A stretch of 64,000 nt of DNA from assembly GCA_041392305.1 (NCBI GenBank), contig JAWKMJ010000006.1, positions 92,988 to 156,987 on the forward strand, given 5' to 3'. Below, piece by piece: positions 1-9,058 of this stretch. This DNA is from JAGQYP01 sp041392305. GTDB taxonomy: Bacteria > Bacteroidota > Bacteroidia > Flavobacteriales_D > Crocinitomicaceae. A program made the translations under genes and the position numbers. Position 1 is the stretch's first letter. Each line of letters starts with the position of its first letter. Under the pieces are notes generated by a model. The model had not been told where the DNA came from, searched no databases, and was given only the letters and a program-made list of their open reading frames with translations.

Positions 1-1
1 C

Positions 2-1105
2 AACCAGGAAATAGAAAACTTAGTTCCTAATCCAGGGTTTGAAGAGGTTTCAGGAAAAATTTCTAAACTGGGACAAATCGATAAAGCGAATGGATGGATT
101 AGCGGAACAGCTCAAGCAGCGGATTTATTCTCAAATCGTTCTAAGGATCCAAATACACAAGTGCCAATGAATGCTTATGGTTCAGAAGAACCGATGGATG
201 GGAATGGAGGAAATTATGCTGGAATTGTAGCTTTTTCCCACAATAACAAAATCCCAAGATCGTATGTGACAACTAAGCTAACTGCTCCGATGAAAAAAGG
301 AATGAAATATTGTGTTTCCTTCAATGTGAGTTTGGCTGAATTTTCAAAATACAATTCGAATAATATTGCTGCACATTTCTCCAAAAGACAATATAATTTT
401 GAAGAAAAGGTAAATATTATTGAAGAACCTCATATCAAACACATTGATAATATCATTTTCAAAGCCACGTATAACTGGGATAAAATTTGTGGAGTATATA
501 CTTCTGAAGGTGGTGAGAAGTATATTACAATTGGGAATTTTGAAAATAACGAGGATACTCAAAGTGACAAGAATAAAATTGATACAGATCAAAAGGGAAC
601 TCCTGTAATTGGAGCTTATTATTATCTAGATAATATTGAGGTACGACTAATTGATTATGATGATGAGTGCAAGTGTGAGGAAAAAGAAGAAAAAGCAAAA
701 GAAGTGGTGTATATGTCTTCAGTCTTAAGACCAGAGAATCTTGAACCAATTGACATCGCTCCCTACAATACTTTATTTTATGCTCAAGGAAGTAGCGACT
801 TGAATTCAACGAGTGAAAAGAATCTTACGGAACTTTCAGATATTATGTTGAAAAATGACAATTTGAAAATTACCATTACCGCACATTCAGATAAGTCTGA
901 AGAAGAAAAAGCAGAATCGAAACCAGCTTTTGCAAATATGAGTGCAAAAAGAGCGGAGGTGGTTAAGAAATTTTTGATGGATGAAGGAATTCGTCCGGAA
1001 AGAATTATTATCGTTGATAAAAAAGCAGAGGTTCCTGTAGATGATTCAGGTAGTGAGATTGGTTTGGCTAAGAATAGAAGAGTCGAATTTAAATTCTCAA
1101 AATAA
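2..1105 (+). CDS. OmpA family protein, C-terminal part (5' end outside window)
   Basis: The reading frame is open from the first bases of the window, so the gene begins upstream. The visible part starts with a VPNPGFEE-type segment, the usual opening of a carbohydrate-binding-like domain in exported Bacteroidota proteins, and 368 codons are visible. The last ~110 residues form an OmpA/MotB peptidoglycan-binding domain: a TLFYAQGSSDL strand, an ITITAHSDKSEEE segment, SAKRAEVVKKFLMDEGI and the closing NRRVEFKF. Such domains anchor outer-membrane proteins to peptidoglycan. A strong hairpin terminator follows the stop. The family call is firm; the specific role is not known. Confidence 0.85.
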   Translation, partial: NQEIENLVPNPGFEEVSGKISKLGQIDKANGWISGTAQAADLFSNRSKDPNTQVPMNAYGSEEPMDGNGGNYAGIVAFSHNNKIPRSYVTTKLTAPMKKGMKYCVSFNVSLAEFSKYNSNNIAAHFSKRQYNFEEKVNIIEEPHIKHIDNIIFKATYNWDKICGVYTSEGGEKYITIGNFENNEDTQSDKNKIDTDQKGTPVIGAYYYLDNIEVRLIDYDDECKCEEKEEKAKEVVYMSSVLRPENLEPIDIAPYNTLFYAQGSSDLNSTSEKNLTELSDIMLKNDNLKITITAHSDKSEEEKAESKPAFANMSAKRAEVVKKFLMDEGIRPERIIIVDKKAEVPVDDSGSEIGLAKNRRVEFKFSK

Positions 1106-1128
1106 GAACGAATTAATAGTATATTTGA

Positions 1129-1153
1129 AGGGTGCGACGAGCACCCTTTTTTT
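1129..1153 (+). terminator. Intrinsic terminator ending at the next start codon
   Basis: A perfect 7-bp stem AGGGTGC / GCACCCT with the loop GACGA is followed by an uninterrupted T tract. It ends the OmpA gene. The T tract runs straight into the ATG of the transporter gene. Confidence 0.85.
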
Positions 1154-2494
1154 ATGTCTGAACTTATGGAAAAGATAGAAAATCACAATCCAAATTCTTC
1201 GAAAAAGAAAAAGATCATTAACGCCTGGGCTTTCTATGATTGGGCAAATTCGGTTTATCCTTTAGTAATATCTACCGCTATTTTCCCGATTTTCTATGAA
1301 GCTATGACTTCAGTGAAGGATAGTGATGGGAATATCATCAATGACAACGTGCAGTTCTTCGGAGCAACCTTCAAAAATTCAGAATTGTACTCCTATGTAG
1401 TTGCAGCTTCCTTTTTGGTAGTTACTATATTGTCTCCCATTCTTTCTGGAATTGCGGATTACGCTGGGAATAAAAAGACGTTTCTAAAGCTGTTTTGCTA
1501 TTTAGGAGCTGTTTCTACGATGACACTCTTTTTCTTCAATCCAGAGCATTTAGAACTCTCGATGGTGTCTATATTTCTAGCAAGCATTGGTTTTTGGAAT
1601 AGTTTGGTGTTTTACAATGCATATTTACCTGAAATTGCTCCTCCAGAGGACCATGACCGGGTTTCGGCTAAAGGTTTTTCTCTTGGATACCTAGGTTCTT
1701 CGATATTATTGATTGGTTGTTTGGTAGGTATCATGAGTTTTGAAATGCCTGCAAAATATAGTTTTATTCTTGTAGGGATTTGGTGGATTGGCTTTTCTCA
1801 AATTACTTATGCCTTTCTACCTAAAGGAGTTAAAAAGGAGAAGAAAGGACACTTTATTGCCAATGGATTTGGTGAGATAAAAAAGGTTTGGGCTTTTGTT
1901 CGTCAAACTTCCAGACTTAAAAAGTATCTCGCTTCGTTTTTTATTTTCTCCATGGGGATTCAAACGATCATGTTGATGGCTGTCTTGTTTGCTAAAAAGG
2001 AAATTTTCATTGGTAAATACGAGGAAGATGCGGGTTCTGGTTTGATCATAAGTGTATTGCTAATTCAGTTCATCGCTATTCTTGGAGCCTATGTTTTTAG
2101 TTTTTCTTCCAAGAAGATTGGGAATGTAAAAACTTTGGGAATCGCATTGATTGTATGGATTTTTGTCTGTATTTACGGCTATTATATTGTCACTCCAAAT
2201 GACTATTACATCCTGGCAGCAATTGTTGGTCTAGTGATGGGAGGAACCCAGTCTTTGTCTCGATCAACTTATTCTAAATTCTTACCTGAAACTCAGGACA
2301 CAACTTCCTTTTTCTCGTATTACGATATTTCAGAAAAAGTAGGAATTATTCTTGGAATGGTGATCTTCGGATTTGTTGAGGGTTATTCTGGGGATATGCG
2401 TACCTCAGTATTGGCTCTTCTTAGCTTTTTCGTTGTAGCCTTTCTTTTATTACTAAGAATTCCGAAAAATGAAAAAGAAGGGTTATCGGTCTAG
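1154..2494 (+). CDS. MFS transporter of the UMF1 (Atg22-like) family
   Basis: A 446-residue inner-membrane protein with about 12 hydrophobic segments. The N-terminal WAFYDWANSVYPLVIST signature and the later GGTQSLSRSTYSKFLP are characteristic of the UMF1/Atg22-like permeases, whose substrate in bacteria is unknown. The first ATG abuts the upstream terminator; a second in-frame ATG lies four codons in at 1166 and could be the true start. It is followed after 14 bp by lhgO, which has its own promoter-like box. Family call is strong, substrate unknown. Confidence 0.9.
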   Translation: MSELMEKIENHNPNSSKKKKIINAWAFYDWANSVYPLVISTAIFPIFYEAMTSVKDSDGNIINDNVQFFGATFKNSELYSYVVAASFLVVTILSPILSGIADYAGNKKTFLKLFCYLGAVSTMTLFFFNPEHLELSMVSIFLASIGFWNSLVFYNAYLPEIAPPEDHDRVSAKGFSLGYLGSSILLIGCLVGIMSFEMPAKYSFILVGIWWIGFSQITYAFLPKGVKKEKKGHFIANGFGEIKKVWAFVRQTSRLKKYLASFFIFSMGIQTIMLMAVLFAKKEIFIGKYEEDAGSGLIISVLLIQFIAILGAYVFSFSSKKIGNVKTLGIALIVWIFVCIYGYYIVTPNDYYILAAIVGLVMGGTQSLSRSTYSKFLPETQDTTSFFSYYDISEKVGIILGMVIFGFVEGYSGDMRTSVLALLSFFVVAFLLLLRIPKNEKEGLSV

Positions 2495-2503
2495 GGAATT
2501 GAT

Positions 2504-2511
2504 TAATTTTG
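2504..2511 (+). promoter_or_regulatory. TAnnTTTG -7 box before lhgO
   Basis: TAATTTTG matches the Bacteroidota -7 consensus exactly. No clear -33 TTG is present at the usual distance. The TTG inside this box is in frame with lhgO but is probably promoter, not a start codon. Confidence 0.5.
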
Positions 2512-2526
2512 CTTAAAATTTCATAC

Positions 2527-3741
2527 GTGGAACATTACAATATTGCAATCATTGGAGGAGGAATAGTAGGAGCAGCTACATTCTATAAACTTCAAACCAG
2601 ATATCCGGATAAAAAGATCGTACTGATCGAAAAGGAAGCCAAATTAGCAGATCATCAAACAGGTAATAATTCAGGAGTGATTCACTCTGGATTGTATTAC
2701 AAACCTGGATCTTTAAAAGCGAAAAACTGTGTTTCTGGTCGTCATGAAATCGTAGCCTTTGCAAAAGAACATGGGATTAAGCACGATATCTGTGGGAAAG
2801 TTGTCGTGGCTACAGATGAATCCGAATTGCCATTTATGGACAAGATCTTTCAGACTGGTTTGGAAAACAAAATTGAAGGAATTGAGAAAATCACGGCTGA
2901 GCAAGTAAAAGAAATCGAGCCTTTCTGCGAAAGCATCGGGGGAATCCATGTGCCTTGTACAGGAATTATCGATTATCGCGGAGCAACAGAAAAAATGGCT
3001 GAAATTGCTCTTGGGAAGAATTCCGGGTCTGCTCTAAAAATGAGTGAAAAATTCTTAGATGTTGAAAATAAAGCGGATCAGAAACTGATTACCACTTCAA
3101 AAGGAAAATATCTTGCTGATCATATCATTTTTTGTGGTGGATTACAGGCTGATAGATTGGCTTACATAGATGATGTTAGAATCAAGGAGCGTGTGGTTGG
3201 ATTTAGAGGTGATTATTACGAACTTACTGAAGAAGCTAAACACAAGGTAAAACATCTAATTTACCCTGTTCCCAACCCTGCATTTCCGTTTTTAGGCGTC
3301 CATTTTACTAGGATGACCGATGGAAGCATTGAATGTGGACCGAATGCTGTATTCACCTTCAAAAGAGAGGGCTATGGTAAAACAGATTTTTCTGCAGAAG
3401 ATACGATAGATGCACTTTCTTACATTGGGACCTGGCGCCTTTTTTTAGGAAATGTAAAATTTGGAATCAATGAATACAGAAGAGCATTTTCTAAAAAGCT
3501 ATTTTTGGAGACACTTCAACGTATGATTCCTTCACTAACCATGGACGATATTCAGCCTGGAGGGTCTGGAGTGCGTGCCATGTTATTAAATGAAATGGGA
3601 GATACGAGAGATGATTTCAGGATTGAATACGGAAACAATTCGATTCATGTATTGAATGCTCCCTCTCCAGCTGCAACAGCTTCTCTGGCTATCGGTGGAC
3701 AAATTGCAGACATGGCCGACAAACATTTTAACCTCAAGTAA
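2527..3741 (+). CDS. lhgO: L-2-hydroxyglutarate oxidase
   Basis: A FAD-dependent oxidase that converts L-2-hydroxyglutarate to 2-oxoglutarate and feeds electrons to the quinone pool. It has the dinucleotide-binding IIGGGIVG at the N-terminus, the family block NNSGVIHSGLYYKPGS, and the C-terminal PGGSGVRA and SPAATASLAIG segments. I chose the GTG at 2527 (404 aa) because an earlier in-frame TTG at 2509 lies inside a TAnnTTTG promoter box and would add six residues before the conserved start. The stop is separated by one base from the TTG start of lpxB, so the two are probably co-transcribed. Confidence 0.9.
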   Translation: MEHYNIAIIGGGIVGAATFYKLQTRYPDKKIVLIEKEAKLADHQTGNNSGVIHSGLYYKPGSLKAKNCVSGRHEIVAFAKEHGIKHDICGKVVVATDESELPFMDKIFQTGLENKIEGIEKITAEQVKEIEPFCESIGGIHVPCTGIIDYRGATEKMAEIALGKNSGSALKMSEKFLDVENKADQKLITTSKGKYLADHIIFCGGLQADRLAYIDDVRIKERVVGFRGDYYELTEEAKHKVKHLIYPVPNPAFPFLGVHFTRMTDGSIECGPNAVFTFKREGYGKTDFSAEDTIDALSYIGTWRLFLGNVKFGINEYRRAFSKKLFLETLQRMIPSLTMDDIQPGGSGVRAMLLNEMGDTRDDFRIEYGNNSIHVLNAPSPAATASLAIGGQIADMADKHFNLK

Positions 3742-3742
3742 A

Positions 3743-4861
3743 TTGAAGTATTATATTATCGCCGGTGAGGCTTCTGGAGATTTGCATGGTTCCAATTTGA
3801 TGAAGGAATTGAAAGAATTGGATACAGAGGCAGATTTCAGATTTTGGGGTGGTGATAATATGTCAAAATACGGTGGGAAACCGGTCAAGCACATCAAAGA
3901 ATTAGCATTCATGGGGTTTGTTGAGGTTTTATTGAATCTTAGAACCATTTTGAAAAACATTAAATTCTGTAAAGAAGATATTGCAAAATTTAAACCCGAC
4001 GTCCTGGTTCTTATTGATTACCCAGGATTTAACATGCGGATTGCTGAATGGGCAAAAAAAGAAGGAATTAGAGTACATTATTACATTTCCCCGCAAATTT
4101 GGGCATGGAAACAGAAAAGAGGCTTTAAACTGAAAAGGGATTGCGATAAAATGTACGTGATTCTGCCTTTCGAAGAACGATTCTACAAAGAAAAATTTGA
4201 TTGGGAGGTTGAGTTTGTAGGACACCCATTATTAGACGCCATTGACAATTTTCAGCAAAATGCGAAAACCAAAAAAGCGTTTGCCATGGAGAATGGATTG
4301 TCAGATAAAAAGATTATTGCTCTGCTCCCCGGCTCTAGAAAACAAGAAGTGAAGGTGAAACTTCCTGAAATGTTAAAGGCCATTTCCATTTATCAGGATT
4401 ATGAATTTGTCATTGCTGGAGCCCCAACTTTGGAGGAGGATTTTTATAAGAAATTAATAGGTAACCAATCGATTAAAATACTTTATAATAAAACCTACGA
4501 TCTACTCAATAATGCGCATGCAGCACTGGTTACTTCTGGAACAGCTACTCTTGAAACAGCTTTATTTAAAGTGCCAGAAGTGGTTTGTTATAAAGGATCT
4601 GCCATTTCGTATCAAATTGCGAAAAGGTTGATTTCTGTGGATTATATTTCTCTTGTAAATCTAATCATGGAAAAGGAAGTGGTAAAAGAATTGATTCAGT
4701 ATGAAATGAACGTGAAAAACATCCGAAAAGAACTGGATCTAATTCTGGAAGGAGAGGGAAGAGAACGCATTCTCAATGATCTTGAAAACCTAAGAGAGAA
4801 GTTAGGTGGGTTAGGAGCCAGCCATAATGTTGCGTCCAAATTGTTGAAAAGTATTTCTTAG
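3743..4861 (+). CDS. lpxB: Lipid-A-disaccharide synthase
   Basis: A family-19 glycosyltransferase that joins UDP-2,3-diacylglucosamine and lipid X to give lipid A disaccharide at the inner face of the inner membrane. It shows the N-terminal GEASGDLHGSNLMKELK, the central GHPLLDAI, the LLPGSRKQEV nucleotide-site motif and SGTATLETALF. The frame stays open upstream inside lhgO, but the conserved sequence begins at LKYYIIAGEAS, so the start is the TTG at 3743. That gives 372 aa, normal for LpxB. It lies one base after the lhgO stop and shows that the cell makes lipid A. Confidence 0.93.
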   Translation: MKYYIIAGEASGDLHGSNLMKELKELDTEADFRFWGGDNMSKYGGKPVKHIKELAFMGFVEVLLNLRTILKNIKFCKEDIAKFKPDVLVLIDYPGFNMRIAEWAKKEGIRVHYYISPQIWAWKQKRGFKLKRDCDKMYVILPFEERFYKEKFDWEVEFVGHPLLDAIDNFQQNAKTKKAFAMENGLSDKKIIALLPGSRKQEVKVKLPEMLKAISIYQDYEFVIAGAPTLEEDFYKKLIGNQSIKILYNKTYDLLNNAHAALVTSGTATLETALFKVPEVVCYKGSAISYQIAKRLISVDYISLVNLIMEKEVVKELIQYEMNVKNIRKELDLILEGEGRERILNDLENLREKLGGLGASHNVASKLLKSIS

Positions 4862-4888
4862 GTCAACTTTATTCATTTTTGATTGAAT

Positions 4889-4896
4889 TAATTTTG
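4889..4896 (+). promoter_or_regulatory. TAnnTTTG -7 box before the SpoIID-like gene
   Basis: TAATTTTG ends seven bases before the ATG at 4903. If it is used, the mRNA would be nearly leaderless. No convincing -33 element is seen. Confidence 0.4.
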
Positions 4897-4902
4897 TAGG
4901 TT

Positions 4903-6078
4903 ATGCTGCTAAGAGCACTATCCATACTGTGTTTGCTCCATTTTTCTTTTGCCTCTTTTGGCGAAGAAGTGAGAATTGGTTTGTTTCGATATTACAAAGC
5001 CAAATCATTTCACTTGTCCATCAATGAAGGGAAATTTCAAGTCTATGCGGATTCTCAAAGATGCCAAGATGTGCACGAAGGCATAAGTTATGATGTTTAT
5101 TTGTCAGGAGGAAAGCTAAAGCTCTTGCGCGGAGTTTCCGTCATTGGTTTGTTTGATACCATTCAGATAAAAGATGCTAAAACAGCCAGTTCTTTTAAAA
5201 TAAAACTGACTAATCCTTCCAAACCTGAAAGAAAATACAAGGGAGGCTTATTTCTAACTGCAACGGAATCGGAAATTATCATTGTGAATGAAGTTGATAT
5301 TTCGGATTATTTAGCTGGTGTTATCGAATCCGAAGGAGGAGGAGGTAGGCATATTGAATACTATAAAGTACAAGCTATTTTAAGTAGAACCTATGTCAAA
5401 AGAAATCACGGCAGACATGCTTCAGAAGGATTTCAGTTGTGTGATCGGGTGCATTGCCAGGCCTATCATCATATGTTACAGAGAACTCCCACTATTTATG
5501 ATGCAGTTTATGCTACGGATGATGAGGTCATGGTGGACACGAATTTTCACTTAGCTCAAGGGTATTTTCATGCCAACTGTGGCGGACAAACTTCGGAATC
5601 TCATTATGTGTGGAATAAAGCCATTCCTTATTTATGGAGCGTGAAAGATACTTTTTGCATTAAAACTCATCAGGCCAACTGGACCAAAAAGATTTCCAAG
5701 AGTAGCTGGAAGAGCTTCCTGGTTTCTCAATATGGGTTTCCAGTCAATGACAGCTTGTATGGAAAATATTTGTACAATTTCGAACCCAAAGAAAGAGAAG
5801 CCTTCTACGGGGATCAAAGATTAGGGATTCCATTGAGAGATTTGAGAGAAAAATTTGACTTAAAATCAACTTACTTTTCGTGTAAACCTGAAGGAGATTA
5901 TGTGGTACTGAGCGGAAGAGGCTTTGGGCATGGAATAGGATTGTGTCAGGAAGGCGCCATGAACATGGCTAAAGCTGGCTACACCTACAAACAAATCCTA
6001 AAATTCTATTTCCAGGGAATACTCATAGGCAAATACAAAGAGTTCCAGTATTTCCAGCACGCCGATTCTTTTGAATAA
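4903..6078 (+). CDS. SpoIID/LytB domain protein, exported
   Basis: A 391-residue protein with a signal peptide (hydrophobic LLRALSILCLLHFSFA) and a SpoIID/LytB-type domain. Family marks are DYLAGVIESEGG, ILSRTYVKRNHGRH, a CGGQT block, and the C-terminal GRGFGHGIGLCQEGAMNMA. In endospore formers SpoIID is a lytic transglycosylase that cuts denuded peptidoglycan; in Bacteroidota the role is probably cell-wall remodelling (inferred). The acidic residue in VIESEGG is in the position of the catalytic Glu. The stop codon touches the A tract that is the T run of the pckA terminator on the other strand. Confidence 0.85.
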   Translation: MLLRALSILCLLHFSFASFGEEVRIGLFRYYKAKSFHLSINEGKFQVYADSQRCQDVHEGISYDVYLSGGKLKLLRGVSVIGLFDTIQIKDAKTASSFKIKLTNPSKPERKYKGGLFLTATESEIIIVNEVDISDYLAGVIESEGGGGRHIEYYKVQAILSRTYVKRNHGRHASEGFQLCDRVHCQAYHHMLQRTPTIYDAVYATDDEVMVDTNFHLAQGYFHANCGGQTSESHYVWNKAIPYLWSVKDTFCIKTHQANWTKKISKSSWKSFLVSQYGFPVNDSLYGKYLYNFEPKEREAFYGDQRLGIPLRDLREKFDLKSTYFSCKPEGDYVVLSGRGFGHGIGLCQEGAMNMAKAGYTYKQILKFYFQGILIGKYKEFQYFQHADSFE

Positions 6079-6106
6079 AAAAAGCGATCCTTTCCAGAAC
6101 CGCTTT
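6077..6106 (-). terminator. Intrinsic terminator of pckA
   Basis: On the minus strand a stem AAAGCG / CGCTTT with inner GA/TC pairs is followed by a seven-T run. It lies downstream of pckA, directly against the stop codon of the convergent SpoIID-like gene. Confidence 0.65.
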
Positions 6107-6183
6107 CAATTATCTAATAAAAATCTAAAATCTAAAATCTAAAATCTCATTCTAAACTCTACACTCTAAATTCTACACTCAAT
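6107..6183. repeat. Short tandem AAAATCT units
   Basis: Between the terminator and the pckA stop lie several near-identical AAAATCT units followed by looser CTACACTCTAAATT-like copies. This is simple low-complexity intergenic DNA with no coding potential. Confidence 0.6.
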
Positions 6184-7794
6184 TTATTGCATTACTTTCG
6201 GAGCTGCTTCCATGATTTCCTCATTCGCGTGCTCTTCAAACTGTTTAAAGTTATTTACGAACTCCTCAGCCAATTGATTTGCTTTTGCATCGTAAGCATT
6301 TTTGTCAGCCCAAGTATTCTTTGGATTTAAGATTTCTTCTGGAACATTTGGACATGAATTTGGCATTTGTAAACCAAAAATCTCATGTGTAGTATACCCC
6401 ACATTTTCCAAATGTCCTTCCAAAGCAGCTGTGATCATGGCTCTAGTATATTTCAAAGAAATTCTAGCTCCTGTTCCGTACTCACCGCCAGACCAACCCG
6501 TGTTGATCAACCAAATGTTTACATTGTGCTCTTTCATTTTCTCTCCTAACATCTCAGCATATTTTGTTGGATGTAGAGGTAAGAAAGGAGCTCCAAAACA
6601 AGATGAGAAAGCTGTTTGCGGCTCAGTAATTCCTGCTTCAGTTCCTGCAACTTTTGCGGTATATCCAGAAATGAAATGGTACATTGCCTGACCCGAAGTC
6701 AATTTAGAGATCGGAGGTAACACACCAAATGCATCAGCAGTTAAAAAGAAAATATTTTTGATATTCTTACCTCTTGAAGGCACCATGATATTGTCAATAT
6801 GGTGAATGGGGTAAGAAACTCTTGTGTTTTCAGTAATCGAAGAATCCGTATAATCAGGAGTAACTCCATCAGCTTGGAAACCGATATTTTCTAAAATCGC
6901 TCCAAACTTAATTGAATCATAAATTTGAGGCTCTTTTTCAGCAGAAAGATCAATGGTTTTAGCGTAACAACCACCTTCAAAGTTGAAAACTGTGTTTCCA
7001 GCCCATCCGTGCTCGTCGTCACCAATTAATTTTCTATTTGGATCAGAAGATAAAGTTGTTTTTCCAGTTCCTGACAAACCGAAGAATACAGCTGTATCGC
7101 CATCATTTCCAACGTTAGCAGAACAGTGCATAGAAAGAACATTTTTTTCGTGAGGTAGGATGTAGTTCAGTACAGAGAAAATTCCTTTTTTGATCTCTCC
7201 TGTATATCCTGTTCCTCCAATAATGATCATTTTTTCAGTAAAGTTGATCACCGCAAAATTGTGTTGTCTTGTTCCGTCTACGGCTGGATCCGCCATAAAA
7301 CCAGGGATCGCAACTACATGCCATTCTGGTACGAAGCTTTTAATTTCTTCTTCAGTTGGTCTTAAGAACATGTTATATGCAAACATGTTGGACCAAGGCA
7401 TTTCTGCAACTACTCTCAAATTTAATCTATAATCATCATGAGCACATGCGTAGGCATCTCTCACATATAGATCTCTTCCATTCATATAAGCTTTCATTCT
7501 GTTGAACAGAGCGTCAAACTTATCCGCATCAAATTTCTTATTGATATTTCCCCACCAAACAGTGTTTTCAGTTTTTTCGTCGCAAACTATAAATCTGTCT
7601 TGTGGTGACCGACCAGTAAATTCTCCTGTTTCAATAGCAAGTGCTCCTGTATTGGTAAGCTGTCCAAGTCCATTGATAATAGTCTCTTCTACTAATTCTG
7701 CAGGTGATAAATTCCAGTAAATGTCTCCTGTGTGATCAATTCCAATTGATTCTTTTAGATTGGCATTGTCTGCCTTTACTCCAAATTCGTTCAT
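6184..7794 (-). CDS. pckA: Phosphoenolpyruvate carboxykinase (ATP)
   Basis: A 536-residue cytosolic enzyme that converts oxaloacetate and ATP to PEP, CO2 and ADP in gluconeogenesis. It carries the RSPQDRF substrate segment, the P-loop GLSGTGKTTLS, the metal-site LIGDDEHGW, and GGEYGTGARISLKYTRAMI near the C-terminus. Length matches the ATP-type family. It is monocistronic: a TATTTTTG box lies upstream and an intrinsic terminator downstream. Assignment is firm. Confidence 0.96.
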   Translation of the reverse strand: MNEFGVKADNANLKESIGIDHTGDIYWNLSPAELVEETIINGLGQLTNTGALAIETGEFTGRSPQDRFIVCDEKTENTVWWGNINKKFDADKFDALFNRMKAYMNGRDLYVRDAYACAHDDYRLNLRVVAEMPWSNMFAYNMFLRPTEEEIKSFVPEWHVVAIPGFMADPAVDGTRQHNFAVINFTEKMIIIGGTGYTGEIKKGIFSVLNYILPHEKNVLSMHCSANVGNDGDTAVFFGLSGTGKTTLSSDPNRKLIGDDEHGWAGNTVFNFEGGCYAKTIDLSAEKEPQIYDSIKFGAILENIGFQADGVTPDYTDSSITENTRVSYPIHHIDNIMVPSRGKNIKNIFFLTADAFGVLPPISKLTSGQAMYHFISGYTAKVAGTEAGITEPQTAFSSCFGAPFLPLHPTKYAEMLGEKMKEHNVNIWLINTGWSGGEYGTGARISLKYTRAMITAALEGHLENVGYTTHEIFGLQMPNSCPNVPEEILNPKNTWADKNAYDAKANQLAEEFVNNFKQFEEHANEEIMEAAPKVMQ

Positions 7795-7828
7795 TTGTTT
7801 ATTTTTTGTCCTGTCGGGATATTTTCTA

Positions 7829-7836
7829 CAAAAATA
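7829..7836 (-). promoter_or_regulatory. TAnnTTTG -7 box of pckA
   Basis: On the minus strand TATTTTTG lies about 34 bases before the pckA ATG. A TTA (one change from TTG) is 21 bases further upstream, the same spacer length as at menA and the RND adaptor. Confidence 0.55.
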
Positions 7837-7928
7837 TTAGACTAATTCCTTTAAATCTAATAAATACCGCGTTTTTTTTTAACAGATTGCTAACATTGAT
7901 AGCGAGGAATTAACAGTAATATTGTCTT

Positions 7929-8705
7929 ATGATCTTGATTTCAATCGTTGTCATAATGGGGATAGTAGCTCTGGTATTCATTTTCAGGAAAAAGAAATTG
8001 AAGCGAGCAAGCTCGGAATTCCCTCCAAAATGGCGAGATTTATTGGGATCTGAGGTACAATTTTATAAAGATCTAAGTCTGGAAGAAAAAAAAATATTTG
8101 AATCTAGAATCCAAACTTTCTTAATGAATAAAAGAATCACAGGAATCGAAACAAATGTTTCGGATTTAGATCGATTACTTGTCGCCTGCGGAGCAATAAT
8201 TCCACTGTTTTGGGTTGGAGAGTATTATTATCCCAAATTGTATGAAGTCCTCATCTATCCAGAACAGTTTAGAAAAGATTACGCTTTAGAAGGTGAAGAT
8301 AGAAATATTCTAGGTTTAGTGGCAGGCCATGGAATTATGAATGGAACTATGATTTTGTCTCAAAAGGCATTAAGAACCGGATTCCAGAATGCAAAGGATG
8401 GTAAAAATGTAGCAATTCATGAGTTTGTTCATCTAATTGATGGAGCGGATAAATCTATTGACGGCCTTCCAAATGTGTTAATAAAACATCAATATGCTAT
8501 ACCCTTTATGAAAATCGTGAAAGCTGAAATGGATTTCATCAATAGGGGAAAATCTGATATTGATCCTTATGGAGGAACATCGGATGCGGAATTTTTTGCA
8601 GTAGCCAGCGAACTTTTCTTTGAAAATCCTCGTAAATTAGAAAAGCAACATCCAAATTTGTATAAGATGTTACAGATTGTGTTTAAAGTACCTGAAAATT
8701 ATTAA
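7929..8705 (+). CDS. mtfA: MtfA-like zinc metallopeptidase (M90 family)
   Basis: A 258-residue protein with an N-terminal membrane helix (ILISIVVIMGIVALVFIF) and an MtfA/M90 peptidase domain. The zinc motif HEFVH is at residues 164-168 and is followed by LIDGADKSIDG, as in E. coli MtfA; the third ligand is probably the Glu in FFAVASELFFE. In E. coli MtfA binds the glucose regulator Mlc; a membrane-tethered form here suggests a different target (inferred). A TAATATTG box, one mismatch from consensus, sits four bases before the ATG. Confidence 0.85.
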   Translation: MILISIVVIMGIVALVFIFRKKKLKRASSEFPPKWRDLLGSEVQFYKDLSLEEKKIFESRIQTFLMNKRITGIETNVSDLDRLLVACGAIIPLFWVGEYYYPKLYEVLIYPEQFRKDYALEGEDRNILGLVAGHGIMNGTMILSQKALRTGFQNAKDGKNVAIHEFVHLIDGADKSIDGLPNVLIKHQYAIPFMKIVKAEMDFINRGKSDIDPYGGTSDAEFFAVASELFFENPRKLEKQHPNLYKMLQIVFKVPENY

Positions 8706-8710
8706 ATTTG
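8703..8710 (+). promoter_or_regulatory. TAnnTTTG -7 box before the PKD lipoprotein
   Basis: TAAATTTG overlaps the stop codon region of the mtfA-like gene and lies 12 bases before the GTG start at 8723. Its own TTG is in frame and could be mistaken for a start. Confidence 0.45.
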
Positions 8711-8722
8711 TATCGGTTGATT

Positions 8723-9055
8723 GTGAAAAAGATAGCTAACATAGGACTTATTTTATTGGCAACAGTTTTTGTTTCATGCAAAAAGCAGCCGGTGGCTTGT
8801 ATGGAGCTAAGCACGGAAACTGCTTCTGTTGGTCAGGCGGTAACTTTTACAACCTGCTCTGAAAATGCTCTTTCTTATGATTGGTATTTCGTTGGTCCAG
8901 TTGGAGCTCCGGAAAATGACCTAGGTTATTCTGAAATTACTTTTGATCATGCTTTTTCAACAGCGGGCACTTACACCGTTGTGCATGTGGCCTTTCAAAA
9001 GTTTTCTTTTTTAGGAGAGTCAGATACGACTACACAAGTTATAACGATTAACTAA
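8723..9055 (+). CDS. Small PKD-domain lipoprotein
   Basis: A 110-residue protein beginning at GTG 8723 (VKKIANIGLILLATVFVSC), a lipoprotein signal with the acylated Cys after VFVS. The rest is a single PKD-like immunoglobulin fold: the AVTFTTCSENALSYDWYF strand pattern and FSTAGTYTVVHVA. PKD domains mediate protein-protein or protein-glycan contact on the cell surface. It ends three bases before the convergent MORN gene. Function unknown beyond the fold. Confidence 0.7.
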   Translation: MKKIANIGLILLATVFVSCKKQPVACMELSTETASVGQAVTFTTCSENALSYDWYFVGPVGAPENDLGYSEITFDHAFSTAGTYTVVHVAFQKFSFLGESDTTTQVITIN

Positions 9056-9058
9056 GCG

